Positions 25,249 to 34,782 of a stretch of 64,000 bases of DNA are shown one piece after another (position 1 is the stretch's first letter; each line of letters opens with the position of its first letter). The DNA is from Rikenellaceae bacterium. GTDB taxonomy: Bacteria; Bacteroidota; Bacteroidia; Bacteroidales; Rikenellaceae. The translations under genes and the position numbers were made by a program. The notes beneath the pieces were generated by a model that worked only from the letters and a program-made list of their open reading frames with translations, had not been told where the DNA came from and did no database searches. The stretch is from assembly GCA_015059965.1 (NCBI GenBank), contig SUZM01000001.1:62001-126000 (forward strand), given 5' to 3'.

Positions 25249-25962
25249 ATGAAAGCTGCCATTATAGGATATGGAAAGATGGGGCGGGAGATCGAGAAGC
25301 TCCTGCTCGAAAGAGGGCACGAAGTGGCGCTCGTTATCGATCAGGAGAATTATCATGAACTGGATGCCGAGCACCTGCGAGGGGTAGATGTCGCCTTGGA
25401 GTTTACGACCCCCTCAACGGCCTATGAGAACCTCAAACGCTGCATCGCATGCCGCGTGCCTGTGGTCAGCGGCACTACGGGGTGGACCGAGCGCCTCGAA
25501 GAGTTGGAGCAATATTGCCGGGAGCAGGGCGGAGCCCTCTTCTACGCCTCGAACTTCTCGCTCGGGGTAAATCTGCTCTTCCGCCTGAACCGCCGCCTGG
25601 CCCAGCTGATGAACCGCTTCGACCACTACGAAGTGTCGATCGAGGAGGTGCACCACACCCAGAAGAAGGATGCCCCGAGCGGTACGGCCATCACCCTTGC
25701 GGAGGGGATCATTGCCGAGCTGGAGCGCAAAACGGGGTGGGTGAACGAAGCCGAAGCCGAGGGCAATAAGATTGCCATCACCTCCGTTCGTGAGGGGATG
25801 ATTCCCGGAATTCACACGATCACCTACGAGTCGGCCGACGACAAGTTGGAGTTGCGCCACGAGATCAAGAACCGACGCACGCTGGCCGAGGGCGCGGTGG
25901 TTGCGGCCGAATTTTTGTGTGGCAAGAGAGGGGTTTACACCATGGAGGATCTGCTCAAATAG
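25249..25962 (+). CDS. dapB: 4-hydroxy-tetrahydrodipicolinate reductase
   Basis: 237 residues. Rossmann start AIIGYGKMGREIEK, SGTTGWTERL, and the catalytic EVHHTQKKDAPSGTA with the conserved His-His and Lys. It reduces the dapA product in the diaminopimelate/lysine pathway, feeding peptidoglycan. First gene of a likely dapB-lepB-yigZ operon (gaps of 17 and 7 bases). Confidence 0.95.
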   Translation: MKAAIIGYGKMGREIEKLLLERGHEVALVIDQENYHELDAEHLRGVDVALEFTTPSTAYENLKRCIACRVPVVSGTTGWTERLEELEQYCREQGGALFYASNFSLGVNLLFRLNRRLAQLMNRFDHYEVSIEEVHHTQKKDAPSGTAITLAEGIIAELERKTGWVNEAEAEGNKIAITSVREGMIPGIHTITYESADDKLELRHEIKNRRTLAEGAVVAAEFLCGKRGVYTMEDLLK

Positions 25963-25979
25963 CAATTGAATAAGACGTT

Positions 25980-27344
25980 ATGAATAAGATAAAACAGTTT
26001 CTGGGCAACAAGTGGGTGGGCTTTACCCTCATGTCGCTTCTCTACCTCTTTTGGTTTGTGATCTGGACGGGCAACTGGTGGCTGCTCCTGGGCGAGGTGG
26101 TGATCTTCGATCTCTACATCTCGCGCTATTTCTACCGCTTTGTCGGCCGCCACAACGAGGCCTGGTGCCAGAAGAGCAAAATCTACAAATTCATCTACGA
26201 ATGGGTCAATGCCATTATCTTTGCCATGGTGGTGGCCTCGCTGATCCACATCTTCATCTTCCAGATGTATACCATCCCCACCTCCTCGATGGAGAAGTCG
26301 CTTCTGGTGGGCGACTACCTCTATGTGAGCAAGGTGGCCTATGGGCCCAAAATGCCCAATACCCCCCTCTCGTTCCCGCTGGTACACCACACCATGCCCG
26401 GATCGCAGACCACCAAATCCTACCTGGAGTGGATCAAGTGGCCCTACCACCGACTGAAGGGACTCGGAGAGGTGAAGCGCGGAGATGCCGTGGTCTTCAA
26501 CTTCCCGGCAGGCGACACCGTGCTCCTGGAGCGCCAGAATGTCACCTACTACGATATTCTGCGCATGGGCGAGGAGCAGTATGGCAAAGAGGAGGCACGC
26601 CGCAGACTCTTCACCGACTATACGGTGGTGGCCCGCCCGGTGGATAAGCGCGAACACTACATCAAGCGTTGCATCGCCCTGCCGGGCGACACCCTCCGCA
26701 TCGCCGACTCGGAGATCTACATCAACGGATTGAGACAGGAGCCCCCTGCCGAGCGCCAGTTCTTCCACACCGTGGCAGTCAATACCCCCTTATCGGAGTA
26801 TGCGTTGCAGAATCTCGGCATCACGGAGTATCAGTACAACCCCACGGGCGGCCTCTACTACATGTCGCTGACCGACCGGGTGGCCGCCGAGCTGCGCAAG
26901 CTCAAGCAGGTGATCTCGGTGGAGCGTTACAGCGAGCAGGGGACCTCAACGGCGGTCTATCCCCACGACGGACGCGAGGGGTGGAATGCCGACAACTACG
27001 GCCCGATCTGGATCCCGAAACGGGGCGAGACGATTCTCCTCACGCCCGACAACCTCGCCCTCTACGGGCGCTGCATAGGGGTCTATGAGGGCAACGACCT
27101 TCGAATCGGGGAGGATGGCACGGTCTTCATCAACGGCGAAGCTGCGGACCGCTACACCTTTGGGATGGACTACTACTGGATGATGGGCGACAACCGCCAC
27201 AACTCGGCCGACTCGCGCTACTGGGGCTTTGTTCCCGAAGACCACATCGTGGGTCGCGCGGCCGTGGTATGGCTTTCGCTCGACCCCGCAAAGAAGTTCC
27301 CGGAAAACATTCGCTGGGAGCGCATGTTCACCTCCGTAAAGTAG
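25980..27344 (+). CDS. lepB: Signal peptidase I
   Basis: 454 residues, the large Bacteroidota form. Three hydrophobic segments near the N-terminus (about residues 12-30, 33-53, 78-98) precede the catalytic Ser103 in IPTSSMEKSL and Lys229 in HYIKRCIALPGD; the later GDNRHNSADSRYWGFVP is the conserved box E. A large insertion lies between the Ser and Lys boxes and between boxes D and E. It removes signal peptides from exported proteins at the inner membrane. Confidence 0.95.
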   Translation: MNKIKQFLGNKWVGFTLMSLLYLFWFVIWTGNWWLLLGEVVIFDLYISRYFYRFVGRHNEAWCQKSKIYKFIYEWVNAIIFAMVVASLIHIFIFQMYTIPTSSMEKSLLVGDYLYVSKVAYGPKMPNTPLSFPLVHHTMPGSQTTKSYLEWIKWPYHRLKGLGEVKRGDAVVFNFPAGDTVLLERQNVTYYDILRMGEEQYGKEEARRRLFTDYTVVARPVDKREHYIKRCIALPGDTLRIADSEIYINGLRQEPPAERQFFHTVAVNTPLSEYALQNLGITEYQYNPTGGLYYMSLTDRVAAELRKLKQVISVERYSEQGTSTAVYPHDGREGWNADNYGPIWIPKRGETILLTPDNLALYGRCIGVYEGNDLRIGEDGTVFINGEAADRYTFGMDYYWMMGDNRHNSADSRYWGFVPEDHIVGRAAVVWLSLDPAKKFPENIRWERMFTSVK

Positions 27345-27351
27345 ACTCAAC

Positions 27352-27963
27352 GTGGAGAACGACAGCTACCTGACCCTCGCAGCACCGGCCGAGGCCTACA
27401 ACCGCGAACGCAGCAGCAAGTTCCTCTCCTACGCCTATCCGGTGGAGAACGAGGAGCAGATTCGTGAGGCGTTGGAGGCCCTGCGCAAACGCTATTTCGA
27501 TGCCACACACCACTGTTATGCCTGGCGCCTGGGGCCCCACGGCGAGCAGTTCCGGGCCAACGACGATGGTGAGCCCTCGGGAACGGCCGGACGACCCATC
27601 CTGGGGCAGATGCTCTCGGTGGGGGTGACCAACTGCCTGGTGGTGGTGGTCCGCTACTTCGGAGGCACGAAGCTGGGCGTTCCGGGACTCATTGCCGCCT
27701 ACAAGGAGGCTACGCAGGAGGTACTTGCCGCAGCCGAGATCGTAGAGCGCACGGTGGACAACCGGATCACGATCCGCTTCCCCTACATCGCGATGAACGA
27801 TGTGATGAAGGCCGTCAAGGAGGAGCAGCCCCGAATCGAAGAGCAACTCTTCGACAACCTCTGCACCATGCAGCTCAGGATTCGCCAATCGCAATCGGAG
27901 CGGCTGGAGGGCAAACTCCGCAAGGTCGAAGGGGCCGATGTGGAGGTGGAGCAGAATGTGTAA
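27352..27963 (+). CDS. YigZ/IMPACT family protein
   Basis: 203 residues with a GTG start seven bases after lepB. The N-terminal domain has the IMPACT signature (AYPVENEEQIREALEAL, DDGEPSGTAGRPIL, VVVVRYFGGTKLG). The C-terminal half is the small ferredoxin-like UPF0029 domain. Members affect translation-factor function or elongation control; the bacterial role is poorly defined. Confidence 0.9.
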   Translation: MENDSYLTLAAPAEAYNRERSSKFLSYAYPVENEEQIREALEALRKRYFDATHHCYAWRLGPHGEQFRANDDGEPSGTAGRPILGQMLSVGVTNCLVVVVRYFGGTKLGVPGLIAAYKEATQEVLAAAEIVERTVDNRITIRFPYIAMNDVMKAVKEEQPRIEEQLFDNLCTMQLRIRQSQSERLEGKLRKVEGADVEVEQNV

Positions 27964-28083
27964 TTCAGAATTCAAAATTCAAAATTATCTCCTTGTCGTT
28001 GGAATTGTTACGAATGATTATTTCGGTGCATAAGCCTTATGGTGAATTGCGAATGGTGAATTGCGAAAGTCGATTAGATAGAA

Positions 28084-30864
28084 ATGGGAGAGATATACAT
28101 TAAAGGGGCGAGGGTACACAACCTCAAGGATATTGAGGTGCATATTCCGCACAATACACTCACGGTAATCACCGGGCTTTCGGGGTCGGGAAAATCGACC
28201 CTGGCCTTCGACACGATCTTTGCCGAGGGGCAGCGCCGCTATGTGGAGAGCCTTTCGGCCTATGCCCGTCAGTTCCTGGGCCGTGTATCAAAACCCGATG
28301 TCGATCGCATAGAGGGCATCGCCCCGGCCATTGCCATCGAACAGAAGGTCAATACACGCAACCCTCGTTCGACGGTGGGAACCACAACCGAGATTTACGA
28401 CTACCTGAAGTTGCTCTACGCCCGCATCGGCCACACCTTCTCACCCGTTTCAGGGCGTGAAGTGCGTTGCTACGAAGCGGACGATGTGGCGGCATGGATG
28501 GCCGACCACACGGAAGGGGAGCGCGTACACATCCTCTACCCGCTCAAGCTCCGCCACGGGCAGGGGCTCATCGAGGCGCTGACCCTCTGCATGAGCGAGG
28601 GCCTGATGCGTCTGTACGACGGAAAGCAGGTGCGCCTGATTGAGGATTTCATTCCCGAAGTGGAGGATACCACCCCCTCGGAGGGGATCTTCCCGGTGGT
28701 CGATCGACTGAAGTTCACCTCGGATGACGATACGATGAGCCGAGTGCGCTCCTCCGTTACCCGCGCCTACGAGTTTGGCAACGGCAACTGCGCCATCCTC
28801 TACGCAGAGCAACTCGAGCATTTCTCCCAGCGCTTCGAGGCCGACGGCATCACCTTCGAGCGGCCGACCGAGCACCTCTTCAGCTTCAACAACCCTCTGG
28901 GGGCATGCCCCTTGTGTGAGGGCTACGGCAAGGTGACGGGCATTGACGAGGACCTGGTGGTGCCCGACAAGTCGAAGACCATCTATGAGGATGCCATCGC
29001 CTGCTGGCGCGGCGAGACAATGCGCCGCTGGAAGGAGGCTCTAGTGGCTTCGGCCCACATATTCAACTTCCCGATCCACACCCCCTACCATGAGCTGACA
29101 CACGAGCAGCGCCTGTTGCTGTGGCGCGGAAACGAATATTTCCACGGGCTGAACGACTTTTTCCACTACATCGACAAGGAGCGACACAAGATTCAGTTTC
29201 GCGTGATGAAGGCCCGCTACACGGGCAAGACCCTCTGTCCGGAGTGTGGGGGAGAGCGCCTGCGCAAGGAGGCTCTCTATGTCCGGGTAGGCGGGAAAAA
29301 CATCGCCCAGCTGGTGCGTATGCCGGTGGAGGAGCTGATCCGCTTCTTCTCCGAGCTTCAGCTCGACGAGTTTGACCAAAAGCGGGGCGAGCGTATTCTG
29401 CTTGAGATCCGCAACCGCCTGCAATACCTGGCAGATGTGGGGTTGGGCTACCTGACCCCGGATCGTCTGGCCTCAACCCTTTCGGGTGGCGAGAGCCAGC
29501 GCATCAACCTCTCGACCTCACTGGGCAGCTCCCTGGTGGGTTCGCTCTACATCCTCGACGAGCCCTCGATCGGCCTCCATCCGCGCGACACGCACCGCCT
29601 GATCCGGGTCTTGCATCAGCTGCGCGATGTGGGCAACACGGTGATCGTGGTGGAGCACGAAGAGGAGGTGATCCGCGCCGCCGACCACCTGATCGACATC
29701 GGCCCCGAGGCCGGTGAGCATGGCGGTGAGGTGGTCTTCAGCGGACCGCTGAAGAGGTTGCTTGATCAGGGTGAGGGTCTCACGGCCGATTACCTGCGCG
29801 GCACGCGGCGCATCACCCCGCCGGAGCAGCCCAACGGCTGGAGCCACAAGCTGATCCTAAAGGGTGCCCGCGAGAACAACCTGAAGAATATCACCGTTGA
29901 GATCCCACTCGGGGTGATGACCTGCGTTACGGGAGTTTCGGGATCGGGCAAATCGTCCCTCGTAAAGGGGGTTCTCTACCCGGCCCTGAAGCGTCTGCTG
30001 ACCGACACGGGAACCAAACCGGGCGATTTCGACGGCCTGGCAGGCGACCTGTCGCTCATCCGCTCGGTGGAGCTCGTGGATCAGAACCCGATCGGAAAAT
30101 CCACGCGCTCCAACCCCGTAACCTACCTGAAGGCTTACGATGAAATTAGAAAACTCTACGCCGAGCAGCCCTATGCCCGCCACTCGGGTATCTCGCCGGC
30201 CCACTTCTCGTTCAACGTGGCGGGTGGTCGCTGCGAGGAGTGCCAGGGAGAGGGTACCATCAAGGTGGGCATGCAGTTCATGGCCGACGTAACGCTCGTG
30301 TGCGAGGCGTGCCACGGCAAACGCTTCAAGGAGGAGATCCTCGAGGTACGCTACCGCGGAAAGACGATCTGCGATGTGCTCGACATGAGTGTCAATGAGG
30401 CGATCGCCTTCTTTGGCGAAGAGCGAAAGGAGAGCCTCTGCCGCCGCATTGTGGAGCGCTTGCAGCCCCTGCAGGATGTGGGATTGGGCTATATCCGTCT
30501 GGGACAGAGCTCCTCGACCCTCTCGGGCGGCGAGAGCCAGCGCGTGAAGTTGGCCTCGTTCCTGAGCAAGGAGAGCTCGGGGGGCGGCATCCTCTTCCTC
30601 TTCGACGAACCCACCACGGGCCTGCACTTCCACGACATTCACAAGCTCCTGGGGGCCTTCCGCGCACTGGTAGAGAAGGGACACACTATTCTTATCGTGG
30701 AGCACAACCTGGAGGTGATCGGCTCGGCCGACTGGGTGATCGACCTTGGGCCCGAGGCCGGCGACCGAGGCGGCGAGGTGATCTTTGCCGGCACACCCGA
30801 CAAGCTGATGGCCTGCCCCAGGAGTTACACGGGACAATTCCTCAAAAAACGCAACCAAAAGTAG
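28084..30864 (+). CDS. uvrA: UvrABC excinuclease subunit A
   Basis: 926 residues. First Walker [15 protein letters not shown] (near residue 33) with the downstream [12 protein letters not shown] signature LSGGESQRI; second Walker [11 protein letters not shown] (about 617) and a second LSGGESQRV. Two zinc fingers: CPLC...CPEC, and CEEC...CEAC. UvrA recognises bulky DNA lesions with UvrB in nucleotide excision repair. 4 bases separate its stop from the next gene. No SOS-type box can be recognised upstream. Confidence 0.97.
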   Translation: MGEIYIKGARVHNLKDIEVHIPHNTLTVITGLSGSGKSTLAFDTIFAEGQRRYVESLSAYARQFLGRVSKPDVDRIEGIAPAIAIEQKVNTRNPRSTVGTTTEIYDYLKLLYARIGHTFSPVSGREVRCYEADDVAAWMADHTEGERVHILYPLKLRHGQGLIEALTLCMSEGLMRLYDGKQVRLIEDFIPEVEDTTPSEGIFPVVDRLKFTSDDDTMSRVRSSVTRAYEFGNGNCAILYAEQLEHFSQRFEADGITFERPTEHLFSFNNPLGACPLCEGYGKVTGIDEDLVVPDKSKTIYEDAIACWRGETMRRWKEALVASAHIFNFPIHTPYHELTHEQRLLLWRGNEYFHGLNDFFHYIDKERHKIQFRVMKARYTGKTLCPECGGERLRKEALYVRVGGKNIAQLVRMPVEELIRFFSELQLDEFDQKRGERILLEIRNRLQYLADVGLGYLTPDRLASTLSGGESQRINLSTSLGSSLVGSLYILDEPSIGLHPRDTHRLIRVLHQLRDVGNTVIVVEHEEEVIRAADHLIDIGPEAGEHGGEVVFSGPLKRLLDQGEGLTADYLRGTRRITPPEQPNGWSHKLILKGARENNLKNITVEIPLGVMTCVTGVSGSGKSSLVKGVLYPALKRLLTDTGTKPGDFDGLAGDLSLIRSVELVDQNPIGKSTRSNPVTYLKAYDEIRKLYAEQPYARHSGISPAHFSFNVAGGRCEECQGEGTIKVGMQFMADVTLVCEACHGKRFKEEILEVRYRGKTICDVLDMSVNEAIAFFGEERKESLCRRIVERLQPLQDVGLGYIRLGQSSSTLSGGESQRVKLASFLSKESSGGGILFLFDEPTTGLHFHDIHKLLGAFRALVEKGHTILIVEHNLEVIGSADWVIDLGPEAGDRGGEVIFAGTPDKLMACPRSYTGQFLKKRNQK

Positions 30865-30868
30865 AGCC

Positions 30869-32086
30869 ATGGAGGAGTTTTATACCTACCGACTGCCCAA
30901 CGGCATACGCGGCATTCACCGCCCGGTAAAGGGTGGGGTAGTCCGCTGTGCTCTCTGCATCAATGCCGGAAGTCGCGACGAGAGAGCCGACGAGTACGGA
31001 TTGGCCCACTTCGTGGAGCACGGATTCTTCAAAGGCACACAACGGCGCAAGGCCTACCAGGTGAACTGCCGCCTCGAGAACCTCGGGGGCGAGCTCAACG
31101 CCTTCACCACCAAAGAGGATACCACGATTCACGCCACAACCCTGCGCGGCGACTTCCGCAAGGCTGCCGAGCTGATCTCGGACATCGCCTTCCACTCCAC
31201 CTTTCCCGACCGCGAACTGGAGAAGGAGCGCGAGGTGATCTGCGACGAGATCAACACCTACAAGGATTCGCCGGCCGACCTGATCTACGACACTTTCGAG
31301 GATCTGCTCTTCGAGGGTTCGGAGTTGGGCCACAACATTCTGGGGCGCAAGCAGTCGCTCAAGCGTTTCGACAGCCGGCGCTGCCGGGAGTTTGTCGCAC
31401 GCACCCACACCACCGACCAGCTGGTCTTCTCTACGATCGGCAACCTCTCGCCCAAGGCCGTGGAGGCCGTGGCCACCCGCTACTTCGGTGAGGTTCCGGC
31501 CTCCGAGCGCCCCTTCGACCGCAAGGCCCCCGCTCCCTACCGCCCCTTCGATCGCGAAGTGATAAAGCATACCCACCAGGCTCACTGCATCATCGGAGCC
31601 CGCGCCTACGGAATCAACGAGAAGAGGCGCCTTCCGTTGGGTCTGGCGGTCAATGTGTTGGGTGGTCCCTGTGCCAACTCGCGCCTCAATATGCTGGTGC
31701 GCGAAAAGTACGGCCTCAGCTACACCATCGAGGCCAACTACACCCCCTACGGCGACTCGGGCCAGGTGGCCATCTACTTCAGCTCGGACCACGACAATGC
31801 CGAGCGCTGCTGCGAACTGATCCGCAGCGAGGTGGATCGGCTGCGCACCACACGCCTGACAACACGTCAGCTCTCGATGGCCAAAAAGCAGTTTATTGCC
31901 CAGCTGGCCATCTCGATGGAGGGCAGCGAGGGCTACATGCTCGGAGTGGGCAAGAGTTTTCTGTGCCACCCCGAGGTGGACACCATGGAGGCGGTCTATC
32001 GCAAGGTGGAGGCCCTCACGGCAAGCGATTTGATGGAGGCCTCGGAGGAGGTCTTCTCCCAAACCTCAAGGCTGATATACAAGTAG
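30869..32086 (+). CDS. M16-family zinc metalloprotease
   Basis: 405 residues. The inverted zinc motif is HFVEH at residues 47-51 (HxxEH), with the distal Glu in the region around residue 120-130. The second half is the structural M16 domain. Such proteins degrade peptides as a two-domain barrel or a homodimer. Starts five bases after uvrA, so it is cotranscribed. Confidence 0.9.
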   Translation: MEEFYTYRLPNGIRGIHRPVKGGVVRCALCINAGSRDERADEYGLAHFVEHGFFKGTQRRKAYQVNCRLENLGGELNAFTTKEDTTIHATTLRGDFRKAAELISDIAFHSTFPDRELEKEREVICDEINTYKDSPADLIYDTFEDLLFEGSELGHNILGRKQSLKRFDSRRCREFVARTHTTDQLVFSTIGNLSPKAVEAVATRYFGEVPASERPFDRKAPAPYRPFDREVIKHTHQAHCIIGARAYGINEKRRLPLGLAVNVLGGPCANSRLNMLVREKYGLSYTIEANYTPYGDSGQVAIYFSSDHDNAERCCELIRSEVDRLRTTRLTTRQLSMAKKQFIAQLAISMEGSEGYMLGVGKSFLCHPEVDTMEAVYRKVEALTASDLMEASEEVFSQTSRLIYK

Positions 32087-32115
32087 CAGGAGGGGAGAAT
32101 TTCAGAATTCAAAAT

Positions 32116-32784
32116 ATGGATCCGATTGAAAAATACATACACGACCACTCCTCACCCGAGGAGGCGCTATTGGAGGAGTTGGACCGCGCGACACACCATC
32201 GCATGGTGGCTCCGCGGATGATCTCGGGCCACATACAAGGCAAGTTTCTCGAACTGCTGACCGCCTCATTGCGCCCTCGGCGGGTGCTCGAAATCGGCAC
32301 CTTCACCGGCTACTCGGCCCTCTGCATCGCGGCAGGGCTCGACGAAGGGGCGCACCTGGACACCTTCGAGGTGGATGACGAGCAACAGGAGTTCATCCAA
32401 GGCTTCTTCGACCGTTCGCCCCACGGCCACAAAATCCGGCTCCACATCGGATCGGCCTTGGAGGGGGCACCACGGCTCGGCGAGGTGTATGATCTGGTCT
32501 TTATGGATGGCGACAAGCGCGAATACCCGGCCTACTACCGGATGCTGATGGGCGATGATGGGGGAGTGCCCTTAGTGCGCGAAGGGTCGCTTATCATTGC
32601 CGACAACATCCTCTGGTACGGCAAGGTGACCGAGCCCGCTCGTCACGGCGACCACCACACCGAGGCGTTGCAGGAGTTCAACCGCCTGGTGCGCGACGAC
32701 GAGCGCGTGCAGAGCGTGATCCTGCCCCTGCGCGACGGACTGAATGTGATTCGGGTAAGCAAATTTAAAATTGGAGAGAAGTAG
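32116..32784 (+). CDS. SAM-dependent O-methyltransferase (family 3, catechol-type)
   Basis: 222 residues from MDPIEKYIHDHSSPEEALLE. SAM motif VLEIGTFTGYSALCIA, acidic ribose contact in DTFEVDDE, and the metal/catalytic FMDGDKREYPAYY and IIADNILWYGKV. A longer in-frame extension to 31963 overlaps the protease gene and is unlikely. Substrate unknown; the family includes caffeoyl-CoA and tRNA (TrmR-like) methyltransferases. Confidence 0.9.
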   Translation: MDPIEKYIHDHSSPEEALLEELDRATHHRMVAPRMISGHIQGKFLELLTASLRPRRVLEIGTFTGYSALCIAAGLDEGAHLDTFEVDDEQQEFIQGFFDRSPHGHKIRLHIGSALEGAPRLGEVYDLVFMDGDKREYPAYYRMLMGDDGGVPLVREGSLIIADNILWYGKVTEPARHGDHHTEALQEFNRLVRDDERVQSVILPLRDGLNVIRVSKFKIGEK

Positions 32785-32899
32785 TCAGCGTTAAAAAATC
32801 TCCACACGATTCGTCCTGGCGAGAAGCCGCAGGCGACATGGCCATAGTCCTCCTTGGGACGACGTTACAAGGAATTTAAATTCTTAATTTAGAATAGAA

Positions 32900-33361
32900 A
32901 TGTTCACGTTTATCTGTTTTACGGTGCTTGCCTACCTGATTCTGGGCAAGGACATTGAGGAGCAGCTGCAGAAGCTCTCCGGAGTGAATTGGGGCGAGAA
33001 GAGCGCCCGCCTGCAACAGAAGATCAAGGTGTGGGCCAACCGCGCCGGCAGGGTAGCGGCCAAACCCGTGTTGCAGTTCTACTATGTGCTCACCGACAGC
33101 AAGACCTCAACAGCCGAGAAGGCGATGCTCTACGCCGCCATCCTCTATACGGTGCTGCCCGTGAGCGCCCTGCCACGCCGTGTCTTCAAACTCCTGGGCA
33201 TTCTGGACGAGGGAGCCGCCATCTTCTACGTCTACCAGAAGGTGCGCGAAAAGATCACCCCCGAGATCAACGCCAAGGCCGATGCCACCATCCACGAGTG
33301 GTTCGGCTACGAGTATGCCTACATCGTCGAGGAGCGCAAAGAGAGAAAGAAAAAAGAGTAA
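32900..33361 (+). CDS. YkvA family (DUF1232) protein
   Basis: 153 residues. The N-terminus is hydrophobic (MFTFICFTVLAYLILG). Residues about 75-120 carry the DUF1232 pattern (EKAMLYAAILYTVLPVSALPRRVFKLLGILDEGAAIFYVYQ). The C-terminus is charged and very basic (EERKERKKKE). Function unknown. The gap before it (32785-32899) holds a GC-rich palindrome of the GTCCT...GGAC kind. Confidence 0.75.
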   Translation: MFTFICFTVLAYLILGKDIEEQLQKLSGVNWGEKSARLQQKIKVWANRAGRVAAKPVLQFYYVLTDSKTSTAEKAMLYAAILYTVLPVSALPRRVFKLLGILDEGAAIFYVYQKVREKITPEINAKADATIHEWFGYEYAYIVEERKERKKKE

Positions 33362-33389
33362 GCATACAAGAGAAATTTATTCGCAACGC

Positions 33390-33420
33390 TTTGATTTTGA
33401 TAAAAAAATTGCTACATTTG
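33390..33420 (+). promoter_or_regulatory. Promoter of the structured RNA at 33.4-33.7 kb
   Basis: TTTG (33390-33393), 19 bases, TACATTTG (33413-33420). This is the best fit to the Bacteroidota promoter consensus in the window. Confidence 0.75.
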
Positions 33421-33426
33421 TAGAAG

Positions 33427-33680
33427 TGAAACCTAAAAATTGACAGCCTATGAAACATTGCGTATAGTTTAATACGCACATTTTAGACATATTTGGAAAA
33501 GCGTTTTAGCATTATTCTTTCATTTCGGAAGTTTGGCGACTAATAGGATAGAAAGGTATAATCGTTGAAATGCCTGCGCGTATGCGTGGGCTTTTGGTTA
33601 TATTCTTCTATCCGGGTTACGCCAAACACCTCGAAATGGGAATATACTGAGAGTACCGCGCTTTTTTTTGTGCGTATATC
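33427..33680 (+). ncRNA. Structured non-coding RNA, possibly 6S-like
   Basis: No ORF. Behind a strong promoter the sequence folds into a long rod: AAAAGCG (33497) with CGCTTTT (33659), CATTTCG/CGAAATG, GTTTGGCG/CGCCAAAC, GGATAGAA/TTCTATCC and a GCCTGCGC/GCGTGGGC tip. The rod is interrupted by internal loops. The closing stem runs into eight T residues (33662-33669), a terminator. A 5' hairpin TGCGTAT/ATACGCA (about 33458-33478) can instead pair with TGTGCGTAT just after the T run. A rod with a central bubble, own promoter and terminator fits 6S RNA, but I cannot confirm the family. Confidence 0.6.
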
Positions 33681-33727
33681 ATCTGGTACAATTAATTAAA
33701 TAAATAGAAAACCTAAAATTTAAGAAA

Positions 33728-34237
33728 ATGAAAAAATTTTTATTCCTTTCGACAATTGTATTAGCAACCATTTTTTCAGGACAGAAAGCAGAGGCTCAGA
33801 ACAAGTTGGAGGCACCCACTTATGTAGAAGCGTTCTATTTTGCCGGTGACTTTGAAGAGGCAAAATACTCAGGTTCGTATGGTTTCGGATTTCAAGCCTC
33901 AAGCAACATCAACCTTGGTTTCAGCTTTAGAATGCGATTCAACTATGGTTTGGGAATTGTAAGTGCTGCAGAGGGCCTTACTTTTGATTTAGGCCCACAA
34001 TATACTCTTTGTTTCACCGAAAATTTTCATCTGAATATTCCCCTACATGTTTCGATTGGATTGCTTGGTGCTGGTAGTACCGGCGAACAAACAACCGTTT
34101 GGGGATTCAATGCCACACCTGCCCTACAGTATAAAATTGGCAGAGTATTACTGAAAGCCGGACCAACTGTTGCACTATCCTTCAGCGGTGGAGATCCCTC
34201 CTTTGGCTTTATTGCCGGTCTAGGTTTTGCTTTTTAA
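33728..34237 (+). CDS. Small outer-membrane beta-barrel protein
   Basis: 169 residues. Signal peptide MKKFLFLSTIVLATIFSGQKAEA-QN, then Gly- and aromatic-rich alternating strands ending FIAGLGFAF with a C-terminal Phe. It resembles a small eight-strand barrel. Its base composition is more AT-rich than neighbouring genes. It lies just downstream of the structured RNA and may be read through from that promoter, although a T run intervenes. Confidence 0.7.
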   Translation: MKKFLFLSTIVLATIFSGQKAEAQNKLEAPTYVEAFYFAGDFEEAKYSGSYGFGFQASSNINLGFSFRMRFNYGLGIVSAAEGLTFDLGPQYTLCFTENFHLNIPLHVSIGLLGAGSTGEQTTVWGFNATPALQYKIGRVLLKAGPTVALSFSGGDPSFGFIAGLGFAF

Positions 34238-34260
34238 TGAATATATAGTTCCATTAAACG

Positions 34261-34294
34261 AAAACTGACCGCTTATTTGGCGGTCAGTTTTTCG
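34261..34294. terminator. Bidirectional terminator between convergent genes
   Basis: A 12-bp stem AAAACTGACCGC/GCGGTCAGTTTT (34261-34272 with 34280-34291) with T runs on both strands. It overlaps the end of the minus-strand MazG-like gene. Confidence 0.85.
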
Positions 34295-34602
34295 TTTTGG
34301 AGGTGGCGCAGGCGGTCGCGCTCAGTTTTCTTTCTAAAGGTTGCCTCCATGGCCTCCTCCAGATCGACTCCCGTCTGGTTGGCCAGGCAGACCAAGACCC
34401 ACAGCACATCGGCCATCTCTTCGGCAAGGTTCTCCTTTTCACCCGCCTTGAAGCTCTGATCGCCATATTTGCGGGCCATCACGCGGGCCAGTTCGCCCAC
34501 CTCCTCGGTAAGCACAGCCATATTGGTCAGTTCACTAAAGTAGCGGACGCCGATGGTCTTGATCCAGGTATCGACCCGCTGTTGCAACTCTTTTAGTTCC
34601 AT
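34273..34602 (-). CDS. MazG-like nucleotide pyrophosphohydrolase
   Basis: 109 residues, all-alpha. The metal-binding pattern is TEEVGELARVMARKYG followed by EENLAEEMADVLWVLVCLAN (ExxE...ExxD). It hydrolyses nucleoside triphosphates to monophosphates and pyrophosphate, a housecleaning role. It follows phosphoglucomutase on the minus strand, with a large hairpin between them. Confidence 0.9.
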   Translation of the reverse strand: MELKELQQRVDTWIKTIGVRYFSELTNMAVLTEEVGELARVMARKYGDQSFKAGEKENLAEEMADVLWVLVCLANQTGVDLEEAMEATFRKKTERDRLRHLQNEKLTAK

Positions 34603-34670
34603 AAATTTTTAGGTGTTTAGGTTCCGGCCAGCTGTTGAGTCGAGATAACAAGTACTCCCCAAAAGGTTCT

Positions 34671-34776
34671 GTCCGGCAGTGGGATTTCAAGGCTTGCGAA
34701 GAAGGGCAACGCGCAGCATACTTAGCGTATGTGAGCAGTTGCCCTTCAAGCGTAACGCAGAAATTACCTGCCGGAC
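34671..34776 (-). repeat. 3'-region hairpin, TAC-loop family, long-stem type (element 8, after pgm)
   Basis: Starts seven bases past the pgm stop. Arms GTCCGGCAG/CTGCCGGAC, ATTTC/GAAAT, AGAAGGGCAAC/GTTGCCCTTC and apex GCATACTTAGCGTATG (gene direction TACGCTAAGTA). Outer sequence ATTTCTGCGTTACGCT is shared with the hairpin after dnaA. Confidence 0.8.
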
Positions 34777-34782
34777 GGGTTC

